In this document: positions 8,701-18,700 of the stretch, in pieces
Position numbering within the stretch: position 1 is the stretch's first letter
Layout: each line of letters starts with the position of its first letter
Origin: Bacteroidota bacterium
GTDB taxonomy: Bacteria > Bacteroidota > Bacteroidia > UBA4408
NCBI GenBank assembly: GCA_016721765.1
Contig: JADKHO010000001.1
Location: 1,166,001 to 1,230,000 of the forward strand
Reading direction: 5' to 3'
Length of the DNA: 64,000 nt
Notes under the pieces: model-generated
Database searches by the model: none
The model's input: the letters and a program-made list of their open reading frames with translations, nothing else
Told to the model about the DNA's origin: nothing
Program-made: the position numbers and the translations under genes

Positions 8701-11494
8701 AAATATTATTGTTGAAACAGTGTTTAATAATAATTATTTGGGTACAACCGCACATCCTAATTGTGCCGTAAAATATACTACAACTGCTGGTTTTACAAGT
8801 GTAAATTATTCGAGAGCTGATAATGCAGGTGCTGGAAATGCTCCAATTTTGGCACTTACCTCAAACGGCACAAGCAACAGAAGACCCAATATGGTAATTG
8901 GACATAGTATGCCGGTTTCATTCGATTGGAGTCCGGTAACAGGATTATTTACAGATGCAGGCCTAAGCAACCCATATGCTGGAGGAAATTACGATGTGTT
9001 ATACGCACAACCAAGCACAACAACAAGTTACGCAATTAACACAATTTCTTCACAAGGTTGTTCTTCAGCAGCAGCAGCAACAGCGATTGTGAATGTAGTA
9101 ACCACACCGCCAAATTGTGTTACGTCAACAGTTAATGGTGCAGCCTGTATTACTTCGGCAAGTTTAAGTTGGACGGCTGCCACCAACTATCCGTCTGGGT
9201 ATTATATTTATGTTGCAAAAGATGACCCAATGACCGATTTTATTATTTACATGCAAGATGTAGGGAATAATTTAAGCTTCAATCTCCCTTTGTTGGAGGC
9301 CAATACTACCTATTATTATATAGTTGCTCCATACAATTCAATTGGAGAAAACACAAGCTGTGTTGCGAGTTCGTTTGTTTCAGGTATAAGTCAGGCGGTG
9401 ACTCCAACTCAAAATCCTAACTCCTACACACTAGGGGCTGAGGGTGTAACTGTACCGAATTTGCCTTGTGGTGTAACCAAAGAAAATTATGATGGAATGG
9501 GTACCAGTTCTTGGTACACTTCAACTACGGCGCCACAAAGTGGAACCAATCATATGCGTATTGATAAAAATTCAGATAATGCTACATCGTTGGATGATTG
9601 GTTCTATTCACCGGCAATTAATGTTACAGTTGGAAAGGTGTACCGCATATCTTGGTATGATAGAATAGCCAATGGATCTGTTAATGAAACATATAAAGTT
9701 TATATTTCCAACTTAGGAGATGCCTCAACAATGGAAGGTTCAGCACCTAGTTATATTGGGAATGTTAACACTACTACCTATACTAAAAGAACAGCTACAG
9801 ATTATCTAGCAACCGGGACCGGACAAATTTATTTTGGTTTCCGTGCTACAAGTCCTGGTGGAGTTAGTCAAGGAAGTATTTTTATTGATGATATTCAAGT
9901 ACTTGAAATTCCAGTTCCTGCATTAATCCCAACTTCTTGCACCACACTTCCAAGTATGTACAACCAAATTTATGTTCAACCTGTATTAGGGGCTACAAAT
10001 TACCGCTATAAAATTGTAGGAACCGGTGGTCAGTCAGGTTATAGTTTTGAACATTACCGTAACAATTCTAACATTGACTACCGTATGAAATGGGCACCAG
10101 GGGTTATTTATGGAAATACATACAATATTTCTGTGGCTTATTATAAAAATGGTTCTTGGAGTCCTTACGGTGCTTCTTGCCCGGTGACGTTAGGAGCGTT
10201 TCCGCAAATTAAATTGCGCGATAATTCAGCAACAGTGGCAGGTCCATGTGATTATACCATTGATGATTTGAATGACAGATTTCTTACTGATTCAGTATCA
10301 GGAGCGAATGATTATGAATATAAAATTGTAGAGAATGATGGCGGAAATACATTTGATTATGATCATACTTGGAGAAGAGGCAATGGAAATTTAGATTTTC
10401 GCTTAGTATGGGCATATCAATCTTCCCCGCTTATTGATCGTGTTCGATTTGGCTATAGTTATGATGTAATGACAAGGGCATTGGTTGGTAAAACAGGCCA
10501 AAATTTTGGAAGCAGACCAGGAGAATGGGGCCCATTTGGTGTTGCGTGTAAGTTAGACCTAACTCAGGTTTCTCCTACAACTTCATTAACCAATTGCAAT
10601 GTCACTTTGACTTCGTTAAATGATCAAATATTTACAACTCCTGTTACAGGTGCAACAAATTATGAGTATGAATTTACAGCTCCCGGATATACTGTTGTGG
10701 CATACAGAACGAATGGGAATACTGATTTTCGTTTAACCTGGATTCCAACCTCTCCAATGACACCGGGTGGAGTAAAATATGCTACTACTTATTCGGTGCG
10801 TGTAAAACCGTATGTTGGAGGTGTTTGGTTAAATTATGGTGCTCCTTGTTCCGTTACAACTCCAGCGCCGCCATCAACATCGATATTAGATATTTGTGGC
10901 ACTACACTTGGGGTAGGACGCTTTGGCGCCTTCTTAAATTGTACTGCAGTACCGGGTGCTAGCATGTATTCATATAGAATTACCAATGTGGGTGGAGTTC
11001 CTTATCAGAAAGTGTTCTATAATTATAATTCCAACACAACTTTTAGTTTAGCGAGTACCTTGGTATGCTGTGGACAACAAAACATGTTGCCCAATTCACA
11101 ATACACTATCGAAGTAGCATATTATGCAGGAGAATGGAGTGCATTTGGCCCGGCATGTAGCTTTACAACCGGAGCAACAATACCACGCTACTCACCATTT
11201 TCGACAGAAGGAGAAAGCACAGCAACGGGCGTACTTAATTTGAATGTTTACCCGAATCCTGCAGCTGTTGATAAACAATTGACAATTGAATTGCAAGGCA
11301 TTGAGACAGCAGGTGAACAAGTTGAGTTTTCAATTATTAATATAGTGGGAGCTAAAGTATTTACTTCTAATGTGAATACACAAGACGGTGCAATCTTAAC
11401 TATAAAGCCGGAAGTTGTGTTGACTGCAGGAGTTTATATGGCAGAAGCACTAACGAATGGTTCAGTTTATAGAGTGAAGTTCGTAGTACAATAA
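5738..11494 (+). CDS. Large multidomain T9SS cargo protein (Ig-like, P-domain, jelly-roll, type A sorting domain)
   Basis: About 1918 residues from ATG 5738, which gives a signal peptide (MKTSETFKKVYLALCLIIAI, cleavage near ANAQ); ATG 5687 is an alternative that adds 17 residues. Numbering here counts from 5687. Order: N-terminal beta-rich module (50-260); Ig-like domain (262-350, with VKWQKN); further Ig/HYR-like modules; a proprotein-convertase P-domain (about 555-705, with LNIDHSRVGNLVATLISPS and GVWTLQIEDKE); another Ig-like domain (765-855, with YQWRKG); a fibronectin-like stretch; a cleaved-adhesin/MAM-like jelly-roll (1265-1405, ending GSIFIDDIQVLE); four tandem ~100-residue repeats (1410-1840); and a type A sorting domain (LNLNVYPNPAA to the end). 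The role is probably an outer-membrane-attached or released adhesin; no catalytic residues were recognised. Confidence 0.9.
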   Translation: MKTSETFKKVYLALCLIIAIMAKNANAQTPLFSQNFSSSSTLSNYVSGSPNNGQFNAITVSGGPTATITANALQFVRSGAGTASFARTTNFSPVPLGIIYKFDLTISNNSSTNTVARWQVGDGFSTSNSVQSSNDCYAQFAIDFRSSNNYRINDVTNGDTYSNISGSVKTVTWVLNNSGNTLSYNAPDGTVKTVSNNRTDLWVGTTRYISGQQVDDNGNIEDIKFVYSGSSGTITMDNISITQFIPIVTTQPSASVTACVANSVSFSAAASGLPTPTVKWQKNISSVWTDISGATSSTYTIPSPVSGDAGQYRALFTNSEGATPSNTSTLTVNASPTGGVVNSSTSVCSGTNSGSVTLTGNTGTVQKWQSSTNGGSNWNDISNTSNSQNYSNITLTTMYRAVVISAGCTANSASATITVNPLPTSYNVTGGGAYCVGTSGKLVGLSNSQSGVNYQLKLAGVNEGSPLAGTGSSISFGNQTGLGNYTVQATFVSTGCTATMNGAVSITTVPNPTISLAKTADPSCYEAELTATNAGGTMGPVSATNSTSATISSSGTPTITRTITLPSGIMSAASKLTLTLNIDHSRVGNLVATLISPSCGQTVIFNRPGGTTNQDNLINSADYVFTSSSSTTFPGSSGGNVPTGTYQATFTGLTFPCNNVAGVWTLQIEDKENNGGGDLNSWSLSISDASGYTTVFNGPATIGAVSYPSISTAKVIVSPLNGMNNYTATTTDYLGCVSATSNIVSVNISPSITIIDQPVSHPVCIDQTATFSVLANGTGLTYQWRKGTTPIVDGGRFSGALSNTLTISNTQISDAASDYNVIISDANCSLNSSNAELTVNSLPNSPTVTPTSTTIFLGGMETLTAQLSSANATFGTGNSTNNSTSFPASLGTYYGGARHQILILASELSAQGILAGEQIKSLSFDISNTNNADPMQNYTISIGNTALNTLTSSFVNGLTQVYSNVSYTALNGVNDFVFSSPFTWNGTSNIIVETVFNNNYLGTTAHPNCAVKYTTTAGFTSVNYSRADNAGAGNAPILALTSNGTSNRRPNMVIGHSMPVSFDWSPVTGLFTDAGLSNPYAGGNYDVLYAQPSTTTSYAINTISSQGCSSAAAATAIVNVVTTPPNCVTSTVNGAACITSASLSWTAATNYPSGYYIYVAKDDPMTDFIIYMQDVGNNLSFNLPLLEANTTYYYIVAPYNSIGENTSCVASSFVSGISQAVTPTQNPNSYTLGAEGVTVPNLPCGVTKENYDGMGTSSWYTSTTAPQSGTNHMRIDKNSDNATSLDDWFYSPAINVTVGKVYRISWYDRIANGSVNETYKVYISNLGDASTMEGSAPSYIGNVNTTTYTKRTATDYLATGTGQIYFGFRATSPGGVSQGSIFIDDIQVLEIPVPALIPTSCTTLPSMYNQIYVQPVLGATNYRYKIVGTGGQSGYSFEHYRNNSNIDYRMKWAPGVIYGNTYNISVAYYKNGSWSPYGASCPVTLGAFPQIKLRDNSATVAGPCDYTIDDLNDRFLTDSVSGANDYEYKIVENDGGNTFDYDHTWRRGNGNLDFRLVWAYQSSPLIDRVRFGYSYDVMTRALVGKTGQNFGSRPGEWGPFGVACKLDLTQVSPTTSLTNCNVTLTSLNDQIFTTPVTGATNYEYEFTAPGYTVVAYRTNGNTDFRLTWIPTSPMTPGGVKYATTYSVRVKPYVGGVWLNYGAPCSVTTPAPPSTSILDICGTTLGVGRFGAFLNCTAVPGASMYSYRITNVGGVPYQKVFYNYNSNTTFSLASTLVCCGQQNMLPNSQYTIEVAYYAGEWSAFGPACSFTTGATIPRYSPFSTEGESTATGVLNLNVYPNPAAVDKQLTIELQGIETAGEQVEFSIINIVGAKVFTSNVNTQDGAILTIKPEVVLTAGVYMAEALTNGSVYRVKFVVQ

Positions 11495-11506
11495 TTAAAA
11501 TAAAAT

Positions 11507-11548
11507 AAAAAAGCCCTCATTAACGATTCTGTTAATGAGGGCTTTTTT
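11507..11548. terminator. Bidirectional intrinsic terminator
   Basis: The left arm AAAAAAGCCCTCATTAAC (11507-11524) is the exact reverse complement of 11531-11548, with a 6-nt loop. A-tract and T-tract flank a GC-containing stem, so it can terminate both the plus-strand gene ending at 11494 and the convergent minus-strand gene ending at 11565. Confidence 0.93.
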
Positions 11549-11564
11549 GTTAGGTACCACTAGG

Positions 11565-13895
11565 TTATTTAATCACAACTTTTTTGTTTGTAATACTATT
11601 TGTTGAGATAAGTTGTAAGTTATATATGCCTTTTGAAAAAGCACTTACATCAATAGTTTTTGAAAACTTGCCTGAAAAATGATTCAGGCTTTCAGCAAAA
11701 ACTAATTGTCCGTTCAAATTAAATAGTTTAATCTGTGTGTTTTCGGGCTCATGATTGATAAATGAAAGGGTTAATTTATCACTAGCAGGATTTGGAATTG
11801 CTGATAAACTTAGGTTTTGAGAAATTGATTTTACTGATAATGGATAATCAATATAAGCAATGTAGTCTTCTGTCTCGCCATATCCATAAGTACCACATGG
11901 GCCAAAAGAATTCATGGTTTCGCTTAAAACAGCCCTTAGTCCGGTGTTTCCAATTGGGGCATTCACCGGAATTGTTACCAAGCCTTGCATTAAGTTACCA
12001 CCTGCAGCGTTGTTTGTAGTATCCGTAAATACAACTTCAGTTGAATCATAAAGGCCATCTTGATTATAATCGAGGTATACCTTTAGTATGCAGATATAAA
12101 AATTAGCGGAACTATTAATTTGTACTGCTTTAATTGGGTAGCTTGCTCCTTGGCTATATGAAAAAGCACCGAAAACGGTGTAGTCCGTGTATGTTTTGTT
12201 AGAAGTTGGATTGTTTAAGGCTGAAGTATCTCCGCTAATTAATAAAGATCCAAACTCAAACCATCCTAAATCATCATCGGCAGCTGAGGTTGGATAGGAG
12301 GCACAATAACATTGATAAAATGGTTTTAATGCAATTGAAATCGGAGTGGAGTTAACTGCGTTTCCAGAGCAAGTAACTTCGCATCTGAAAGATGTTGCTC
12401 CAATAACAGGAACTGTTGCATTTTGATTTGTTGCACCAGCAATATTTGTCCACGTTACATTATCAGGCGAGGATTGCCACTGGTAAGTTTGGCCAATACC
12501 AATTGAGTTTCCGGATAGGGATAAGTTAATGGAACTTGAATCACACACCAAAATAGCACTTGCTAAAGTTATGCCAGCTGTAGGGGGAGCAATACATGGA
12601 GTTGCACTAAGAATGTTCACAATATAATCTTCTGTTTCGCCATATCCATAAGAGCCGCAAGCACTTTGGGTAGCAGAACCATTTTCTCTCAAAACAATTC
12701 TCATTCGAGTATTACCACTCAAAGCGGTAAGTGGTATTGAAATATTTCCATTCAGTACGTTTGCTCCTATTGCGTTGTTGGTTTGTCCGATTGCAGACAC
12801 CTCCGTGGTATCAAAAACCCCATCCTGATTAAAATCGATATGTACCGTGGCGAAACAAGAATAGAATGTTCCGGAATTAATTTGAGTAATTGATATAGGG
12901 TATATTAATCCTTGGAGTAAATCAGTTGGAGGCAATGAAGTAAAATCTGTATAGGTATTAACGGAGGTTGGGTTTGCAAGCGCCGGGCTACCTATCCCAT
13001 TATTTAAGCTTGCAAGCGTAACATTTCCAATATCATCATCAAGTGAACTGTTTGAAAAGGAGGCGCAATAACATTGATTAGCTGGGTTTACACCAATAAA
13101 AAACGGTGTAGAAGTTGCTGATTGTGCACTACAGGTTACGATGCATTGGAAATACATCGCAGCAGTAACCGAATCAACATAAAAAGAATTAGTAGCACCA
13201 ATAATATCTGACCAAGTAATGTTATCAGGTGATGATTGCCACTGGTAGGTTTGTCCTGAACCAATGCTGTTACCATTTAGTGATAGGGTAATGGAGGTAG
13301 ATAAACAAGCACTTGCAGCAGGGCTAAAGGTTGTGCCGGCTGTTGGAGGTGCTACACATGGACTACCGGCAGCAATGGTTACTGTATAATCCTCAGCTTC
13401 ACCACTTCCAAAATTGGTGCAGGCATCGGTTGCACCATTATTATTTCCGTTAGCACGGCTGCGGATCCTCATACCGGTGCTTCCGGTAAACGCTCCGAAA
13501 GGGATTGTTAAAGCGGCTGAATTAACATTACCAGCAACAGAAGTTAAGCAAACTTGAAACCACTCGGATGCATCATAAACTTGATTATTGTCATAATCAA
13601 TCCAAACTGAAATAATGTTATTGGCGGTTGTAGTGATGTTAATTGCATAGGTATTACCCTGAGTTAAAGTTGCAGTAGTATTTCCAGAGGCAGGAAATAC
13701 TGTAAGTGTGTTTGCAAAGGTGCCGGTGCAAGTATTTGCCGTATTAACTAATGTTGTTCCAACAATTTCAACATCCGTAATTTGATCTGTTCCACACCCT
13801 GCACCGCCTAAATTTGTTACGCAGTATTGGGCATTGGTAGATTGGTAACATGTTAACATGATACCAACTAATAAAGAGAAGTAATTTTTTATCAT
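11565..13895 (-). CDS. T9SS cargo with three GEVED domains and Ig-like linkers
   Basis: 776 residues. Signal peptide 1-22 (MIKNYFSLLVGIMLTCYQST, cleaved before QYC). Three GEVED domains (about 97-175, 350-428, 605-683) end in the hallmark GSGEAEDY or GYGETEDY. Each carries an acidic loop of EF-hand spacing: IDYDNNQVYDASE, IDFNQDGVFDTTE, LDYNQDGLYDSTE. They are joined by Ig-like modules with conserved YQWQSSPDN and a Cys pair. The C-terminal ~85 residues (IPNPASDKLTL to NKKVVIK) are a type A T9SS sorting domain. Its end is nearly the same as that of the next gene upstream, so the two are paralogs. The product is exported to the cell surface; its ligand is unknown, and Ca2+ binding is inference from the loop pattern. 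Confidence 0.92.
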   Translation of the reverse strand: MIKNYFSLLVGIMLTCYQSTNAQYCVTNLGGAGCGTDQITDVEIVGTTLVNTANTCTGTFANTLTVFPASGNTTATLTQGNTYAINITTTANNIISVWIDYDNNQVYDASEWFQVCLTSVAGNVNSAALTIPFGAFTGSTGMRIRSRANGNNNGATDACTNFGSGEAEDYTVTIAAGSPCVAPPTAGTTFSPAASACLSTSITLSLNGNSIGSGQTYQWQSSPDNITWSDIIGATNSFYVDSVTAAMYFQCIVTCSAQSATSTPFFIGVNPANQCYCASFSNSSLDDDIGNVTLASLNNGIGSPALANPTSVNTYTDFTSLPPTDLLQGLIYPISITQINSGTFYSCFATVHIDFNQDGVFDTTEVSAIGQTNNAIGANVLNGNISIPLTALSGNTRMRIVLRENGSATQSACGSYGYGETEDYIVNILSATPCIAPPTAGITLASAILVCDSSSINLSLSGNSIGIGQTYQWQSSPDNVTWTNIAGATNQNATVPVIGATSFRCEVTCSGNAVNSTPISIALKPFYQCYCASYPTSAADDDLGWFEFGSLLISGDTSALNNPTSNKTYTDYTVFGAFSYSQGASYPIKAVQINSSANFYICILKVYLDYNQDGLYDSTEVVFTDTTNNAAGGNLMQGLVTIPVNAPIGNTGLRAVLSETMNSFGPCGTYGYGETEDYIAYIDYPLSVKSISQNLSLSAIPNPASDKLTLSFINHEPENTQIKLFNLNGQLVFAESLNHFSGKFSKTIDVSAFSKGIYNLQLISTNSITNKKVVIK

Positions 13896-13927
13896 AAAGT
13901 TATTTTGAGGTTAATTCATGCAAAAAT

Positions 13928-13959
13928 AAAAAAAGTCCCGGCTACCCGAGACTTTTTTT
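13928..13959 (-). terminator. Intrinsic terminator between two GEVED genes
   Basis: AAAAAAAGTCCCGG (13928-13941) faces CCGAGACTTTTTTT (13946-13959) across a 4-nt loop, with one imperfect pair. It lies downstream of the minus-strand gene ending at 14031 and separates it from the gene starting at 13895, so the neighbours are probably separate transcripts. CAAAAATA at 13921-13928 reads TATTTTTG on the minus strand, a -7-box match for the downstream gene, although no matching -33 element is visible. Confidence 0.88.
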
Positions 13960-14030
13960 ATTAACTGTGTGCGAAAATCAGCGCTAAAGTCCCTCAAAAT
14001 GGGATTCAGCAAGCGGAAAGAATTTTTAAT

Positions 14031-15644
14031 TTATTCGATAACCACCTTTTTATTGGTTATTCCACTAGTTGTGATTAGTTGTAAGTTGTAAATTCCTTTA
14101 GCAAATGAAGATACATCGATTGTTTTTGAATATGTTCCAGAGAAATTATTTAAGCCTTCTGAGAAAATTATTTGGCCATTCAGGTTGGTTAATTTTACCT
14201 GAGTATTTTCAGCATTATTATTCGTAAATGCTAAGGTAATTTTTTCGGAAGCTGGATTCGGAAGCACAGTTAAAGATTGATTTTGTGTGTTGTTTTTAAT
14301 AGATAATGGGTAGTCTATAAAAACAATGTAATCTTCTGTTTCTCCACTTCCAAAGTTTGAACAAGCATCAGTTGCCCCATTCGTATTTCCTGCTCCACGA
14401 CTTCTAACGCGCATACCGGTTAAGCCAATAGTAGAGGTTAGCGGAATGGCTACCGAAACAGTATTAGCTACACCTGTTGCAGAGGTAAGGCTTACTTGAC
14501 TCCATTCAGTTGCATCATAAGTACCATTTCTGTCAAAATCAATCCAAACAGAAATAATATGACTACCATCGGTAGTAACATTTATTGGATAGGTTTCACC
14601 TTGATTTAGATTAGCGGTTAAGCTTCCAATATTTGGAAAGGCTGTGTATGATCCATCACTTGTATTTGTGCAAGTAGCGCTTGTACTGTTAAATCCAGTT
14701 CCAGAAATGGTAATTGCATTGATAAGGTTTCCAACTCCGCAATTTCCACCACCTAAGGCAGTACTGCAATAGCAAAGAATGGCTGGATTAATCGTAACAG
14801 AAGCAGCTGTAGAGGCAGCGGTTTGACCTGAACAGGTTACCAGGCAATGATAAAAAGTAGTAGCATTTACAGTATCAGAAAAAGTTGGAATTGTATCGCC
14901 TGTTGAAGGGACCCAAGTAATACTGTCAGCCGATGTTTCCCATTGGTAAGTTAAACCCGCACCAAGAGCATTTCCGGTTAAAGAGAAATAAACAACTTTT
15001 CCGGCGCAAACAGCTGATGATGACGCAATAGTTGTTCCAGCTGTTGGAGGCGCAACGCAAGGAGAAAGACCAACAATAGTCACATTGTCAATTGCCCACC
15101 ACCAGTCATAAGTTCCTGTCCAAGTAAAACGCACCATAATAGTTGTGGCAGCTCCTAAAGAACCAACATTAAATGAAGTGTGTGCAGCCGGGTTCGGATA
15201 ACCCACGTTTACTGAATCGTAAGCCAATATATTCCAAGTTAAACCGCCGTCAATACTCGCTTCAATTTTTCGAGAAGAACCTTGTGTATTAGGACCTGCC
15301 AACGCTCTGTATTGTTCATCAAACTCAACAATTACAGCACTTGCTCCTGCAAGATTCACCGCCGGAGTAGTTAAAGAAGCCATTTCATCAAAACCATCAT
15401 TGGTGCTTCCTTCGTCGCTGTCAAAAATGGCAAAATTAGTATCAAATCCCGCACCGCTGATAGTTCGGTTATACTGATTGTTAAATATCCATAAGTTAGC
15501 AGCAGGCTGACCTAAACTATCGTTAGTCCAGTTAGCTGGCAAACTTCCTGACCCAAAATTTTCTGTGAGAAGCACTTGGGCAAAAAGTTGAGTTTTTAAT
15601 GAAATGCATAACATAAGTGCACCAAAAAAGATTGTTTTTTTCAT
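14031..15644 (-). CDS. T9SS cargo: jelly-roll, Ig-like and GEVED domains
   Basis: 537 residues. Signal peptide MKKTIFFGALMLCISLKTQL, cleaved near FAQ. Residues about 24-192 form a cleaved-adhesin/MAM-like jelly-roll (LTENFGSGSLPANW at the start, YDWWWAIDNVTIVG at the end). An Ig-like domain (196-290, LTYQWETSADS) follows. Then comes one GEVED domain (365-443) with loop IDFDRNGTYDATE and signature FGSGETEDYIVFIDYPLSIK. The type A sorting domain (453-537) closely matches that of the 11565-13895 protein, pointing to tandem duplication followed by N-terminal domain exchange. Probable surface adhesin or lectin; the binding partner is not visible. Confidence 0.91.
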   Translation of the reverse strand: MKKTIFFGALMLCISLKTQLFAQVLLTENFGSGSLPANWTNDSLGQPAANLWIFNNQYNRTISGAGFDTNFAIFDSDEGSTNDGFDEMASLTTPAVNLAGASAVIVEFDEQYRALAGPNTQGSSRKIEASIDGGLTWNILAYDSVNVGYPNPAAHTSFNVGSLGAATTIMVRFTWTGTYDWWWAIDNVTIVGLSPCVAPPTAGTTIASSSAVCAGKVVYFSLTGNALGAGLTYQWETSADSITWVPSTGDTIPTFSDTVNATTFYHCLVTCSGQTAASTAASVTINPAILCYCSTALGGGNCGVGNLINAITISGTGFNSTSATCTNTSDGSYTAFPNIGSLTANLNQGETYPINVTTDGSHIISVWIDFDRNGTYDATEWSQVSLTSATGVANTVSVAIPLTSTIGLTGMRVRSRGAGNTNGATDACSNFGSGETEDYIVFIDYPLSIKNNTQNQSLTVLPNPASEKITLAFTNNNAENTQVKLTNLNGQIIFSEGLNNFSGTYSKTIDVSSFAKGIYNLQLITTSGITNKKVVIE

Positions 15645-15723
15645 ATTGAATTTATTAAGGTTAATATGCTACTAAATTACTGAATTGATTTTATTATAGA
15701 TGTTAAAATAAGCTTTTTATGAA

Positions 15724-18700
15724 TTAATCGATAATTACTAAGCGAAGTGTTTGTGTTCTTGAAGCATTATTCATTTTCAATAAATAAACTCCTGCCTGAA
15801 TATTTTTCGCTCTTAAATCAATTTCTAACTGATGTTTCCCTTTCTCTTGAGATTCATTTGCGAGCGTCATAAGTTTTTCTCCTACTAAATTATAAAGTTC
15901 AATTGAAACGTTATTTTTCTGCGGAAGGAAATATGAAATTGCAACAGAACCATTTGAAGGATTGGGGTTTGCACTAAATCCTAAGGCGTAGTTCTCATTC
16001 TCTTTGATAGTTGTAATCAAAATAGTTTGAGTGGTTGCTGTATAGCATTGGTTTATGGCAATAAGCTTTACTGTATAGGAATTGTTTGTTGGATACACGT
16101 GAACAGGATTAGTTGTTGTATCCGTTGTTCCGTCACCAAAATCCCATAAATAACCTGAACTTAGTGGCGTTGTGTTTACAAAGGAAACAGTATTTCCGGC
16201 TGCAGAATAAGCAAATGATGTGGCACCTGAAGGTGGAAACTGTTGCGTAAGGGTTACCGGAACTTGAACCCAATTGTTTGTTTCATCTTGTTCGAGAAAG
16301 TTATTGTTCGGGTCAGTTATCGAAACAATAGAATAGTTTCCATTACAAGTACCCGGAAAATCAATTTGCATACCGGTTAAACCGGAAGAATAAATATCCA
16401 AGCTTCCTGTAAAAATTCCTTGGTCAGAACCACATCCGGTTACGCTCCCAAAGCCAGAATTTGGAATATCCGCTTGCGTTAAAACATTGCCGGTATTATC
16501 TAAACAATAACCTAAATTATTGGTGCAATTTCCAAGGTTTATTAAGCAAAAACTCACTTTAGCACCCGTGCCGACTATAGGCCATGTTGTTGCATTTGGG
16601 TTAGAGGTTGGAATGCGCAAACTAAAGGCACCCCAAGCATCCACATGCACGTGTCCATGACTTGGATGGTAGCTCATATAACCTGCATTGCGTGTGTAAG
16701 ACGTCATTATGCCATTGTTTTTATGGTAGATGGTTTGCTTCACCAATTCTTTAACAGGTTGTCCATTCGGACAAAGTGTGGTGGCACATGAAACAGATAC
16801 GGTATCACAAAAACACTGGTTTGAACCGTGAATTTCCATTGGACCCCAACCTATGTTTGGCGTTGCATTGCTCAAACGTAAATTTCCTAATGATTCGGGG
16901 TGGTCATTTTGAATGATTAAGCCGCTTGCTGTCATGTCGGGTAATAAATCGCAATTTTGACTTCCATCGGGGCACTGACAACCGAATGCATTATTTTCGC
17001 TGCAACCACCAACAGGGATAATTGGATCGACCGGAGGGTTAGAGCAAAAGGAAATCATGGCACTTAATAATTGGCCGGGAAGAGTTACAGAAGGAGCCTC
17101 ATCTTTTACACAAAGGTACCAGGTACCATTTGGATTTTGCCCATCGTTAAAACCATTTATGGAATGGTTTGGAATAAATGTCCCTGTGAAAGGGGCATTA
17201 GCAGCATAAATATATCCATTTGCACCATTCATAGCAAAACAGGTATTGTTATAATTGGCAAAAAGCCCACCATTGTTTTCGGAAAGATAAACCGTATCTC
17301 CTGCAGGAGATTTTAGGAAGATTTTTAATTCACCTACTTCCGGATGCTGAATATCAATGCACACTTCGGTTAAACCATATACTGTATTTATTTGACTTGG
17401 GATACCTGAAACGCTTATAGGAAAAAGCACTGTCGTATTATTGTCTGGAATTGGGCCACCTGTAGCAGTTGAAAAGGTTGAAGCATTTACCTCCATCGTC
17501 ACCAATAGGCTGTCGGAATTAACAGGGATACCACTGCAGGTTACTTCACATCTGTAATAAGTAGCTGTCAATTGTGAAGTACTGAAATTTGCATTGGTAG
17601 CACCGGTGATGTTGTTCCAGGATAGCCCGTTTAGTGAAGCTTGCCATTGATAGCTTAAGCCTAAACCTATTGAATTTCCTGTGAGCGATAAATTAAAATT
17701 TGCATGCGGACAAACAGCTGCAGCTGAAGCTACCGTTATTCCAGCAACAGGAGGAGCGGTGCAGGGAGTAATTGGGATAATTGTAATTATATAATCTTCC
17801 GTTTCGCCCCATGCATATACACCACATGGTGATTGCTGAGCAGAACTATTTTCAGCTAAAACAATTCGCATTCTCGTATTTCCGGGTAATGCAGTTAGTG
17901 GGATACTAACATTTCCGCTTATCACATTGCCACCAATTGCAGCAGTAGATGCCGCAGAAAATATACGTTCATCCAAATCATTAAAATCACCATCTTGATT
18001 AAAATCAATAAAAGCATTTGCCCAACAAGCGTAATACCCACCGCTATTAATTTGAGTTACAGAAAAAGGATAAGTAAAGGTTTGAACATAAGATTGAGGA
18101 GCCAAACCGGTAAAGTCGGTGTAAGTATTTACGGAAGCAGGATTGTTAATTGCAGCGCCGGCTACTCCGTTATTTAGGGTTCCAAAGGTAACATTGCCGA
18201 TATCGTCATCAACCAAATTTGTAGCGCCGGAAGTGCAATAACAAGAAACGACAGGTGATATGCTTACCAATTGTGCATTACTTGTATCGCTAGAGCCACT
18301 GCACATGGTATAGCATCGATAATGAGTACTTTGATTAGGAAATGCAGCATACGTTATTGAATTTGCACCAGGAATGGAAGTCCAATTTGTTCCATTTAAC
18401 GATGATTGCCACTGAAATGTTTGGCCTAGTCCCATTGAATTTCCAGCTAACTGAAAGTTTACTTGAAGGCCAGGACAAATGGATGTTTGTGAAGCACTTA
18501 CTGTTCCTGCTGTTGGAGGTGCCATACATGGCTGTGCAACTTGAATAGCAATAGTATAATCTTCTGTTTCACCCCAAGTATAATTGCCACAAGGAGTGAG
18601 TGTTGTGGTAGTACCTTCCATTAACACCACGCGCATACGAGTGTTTCCTGAAATTGCAGAAAATGGAATAGCCACATTCCCTGTCATAATGTTTCCACCG

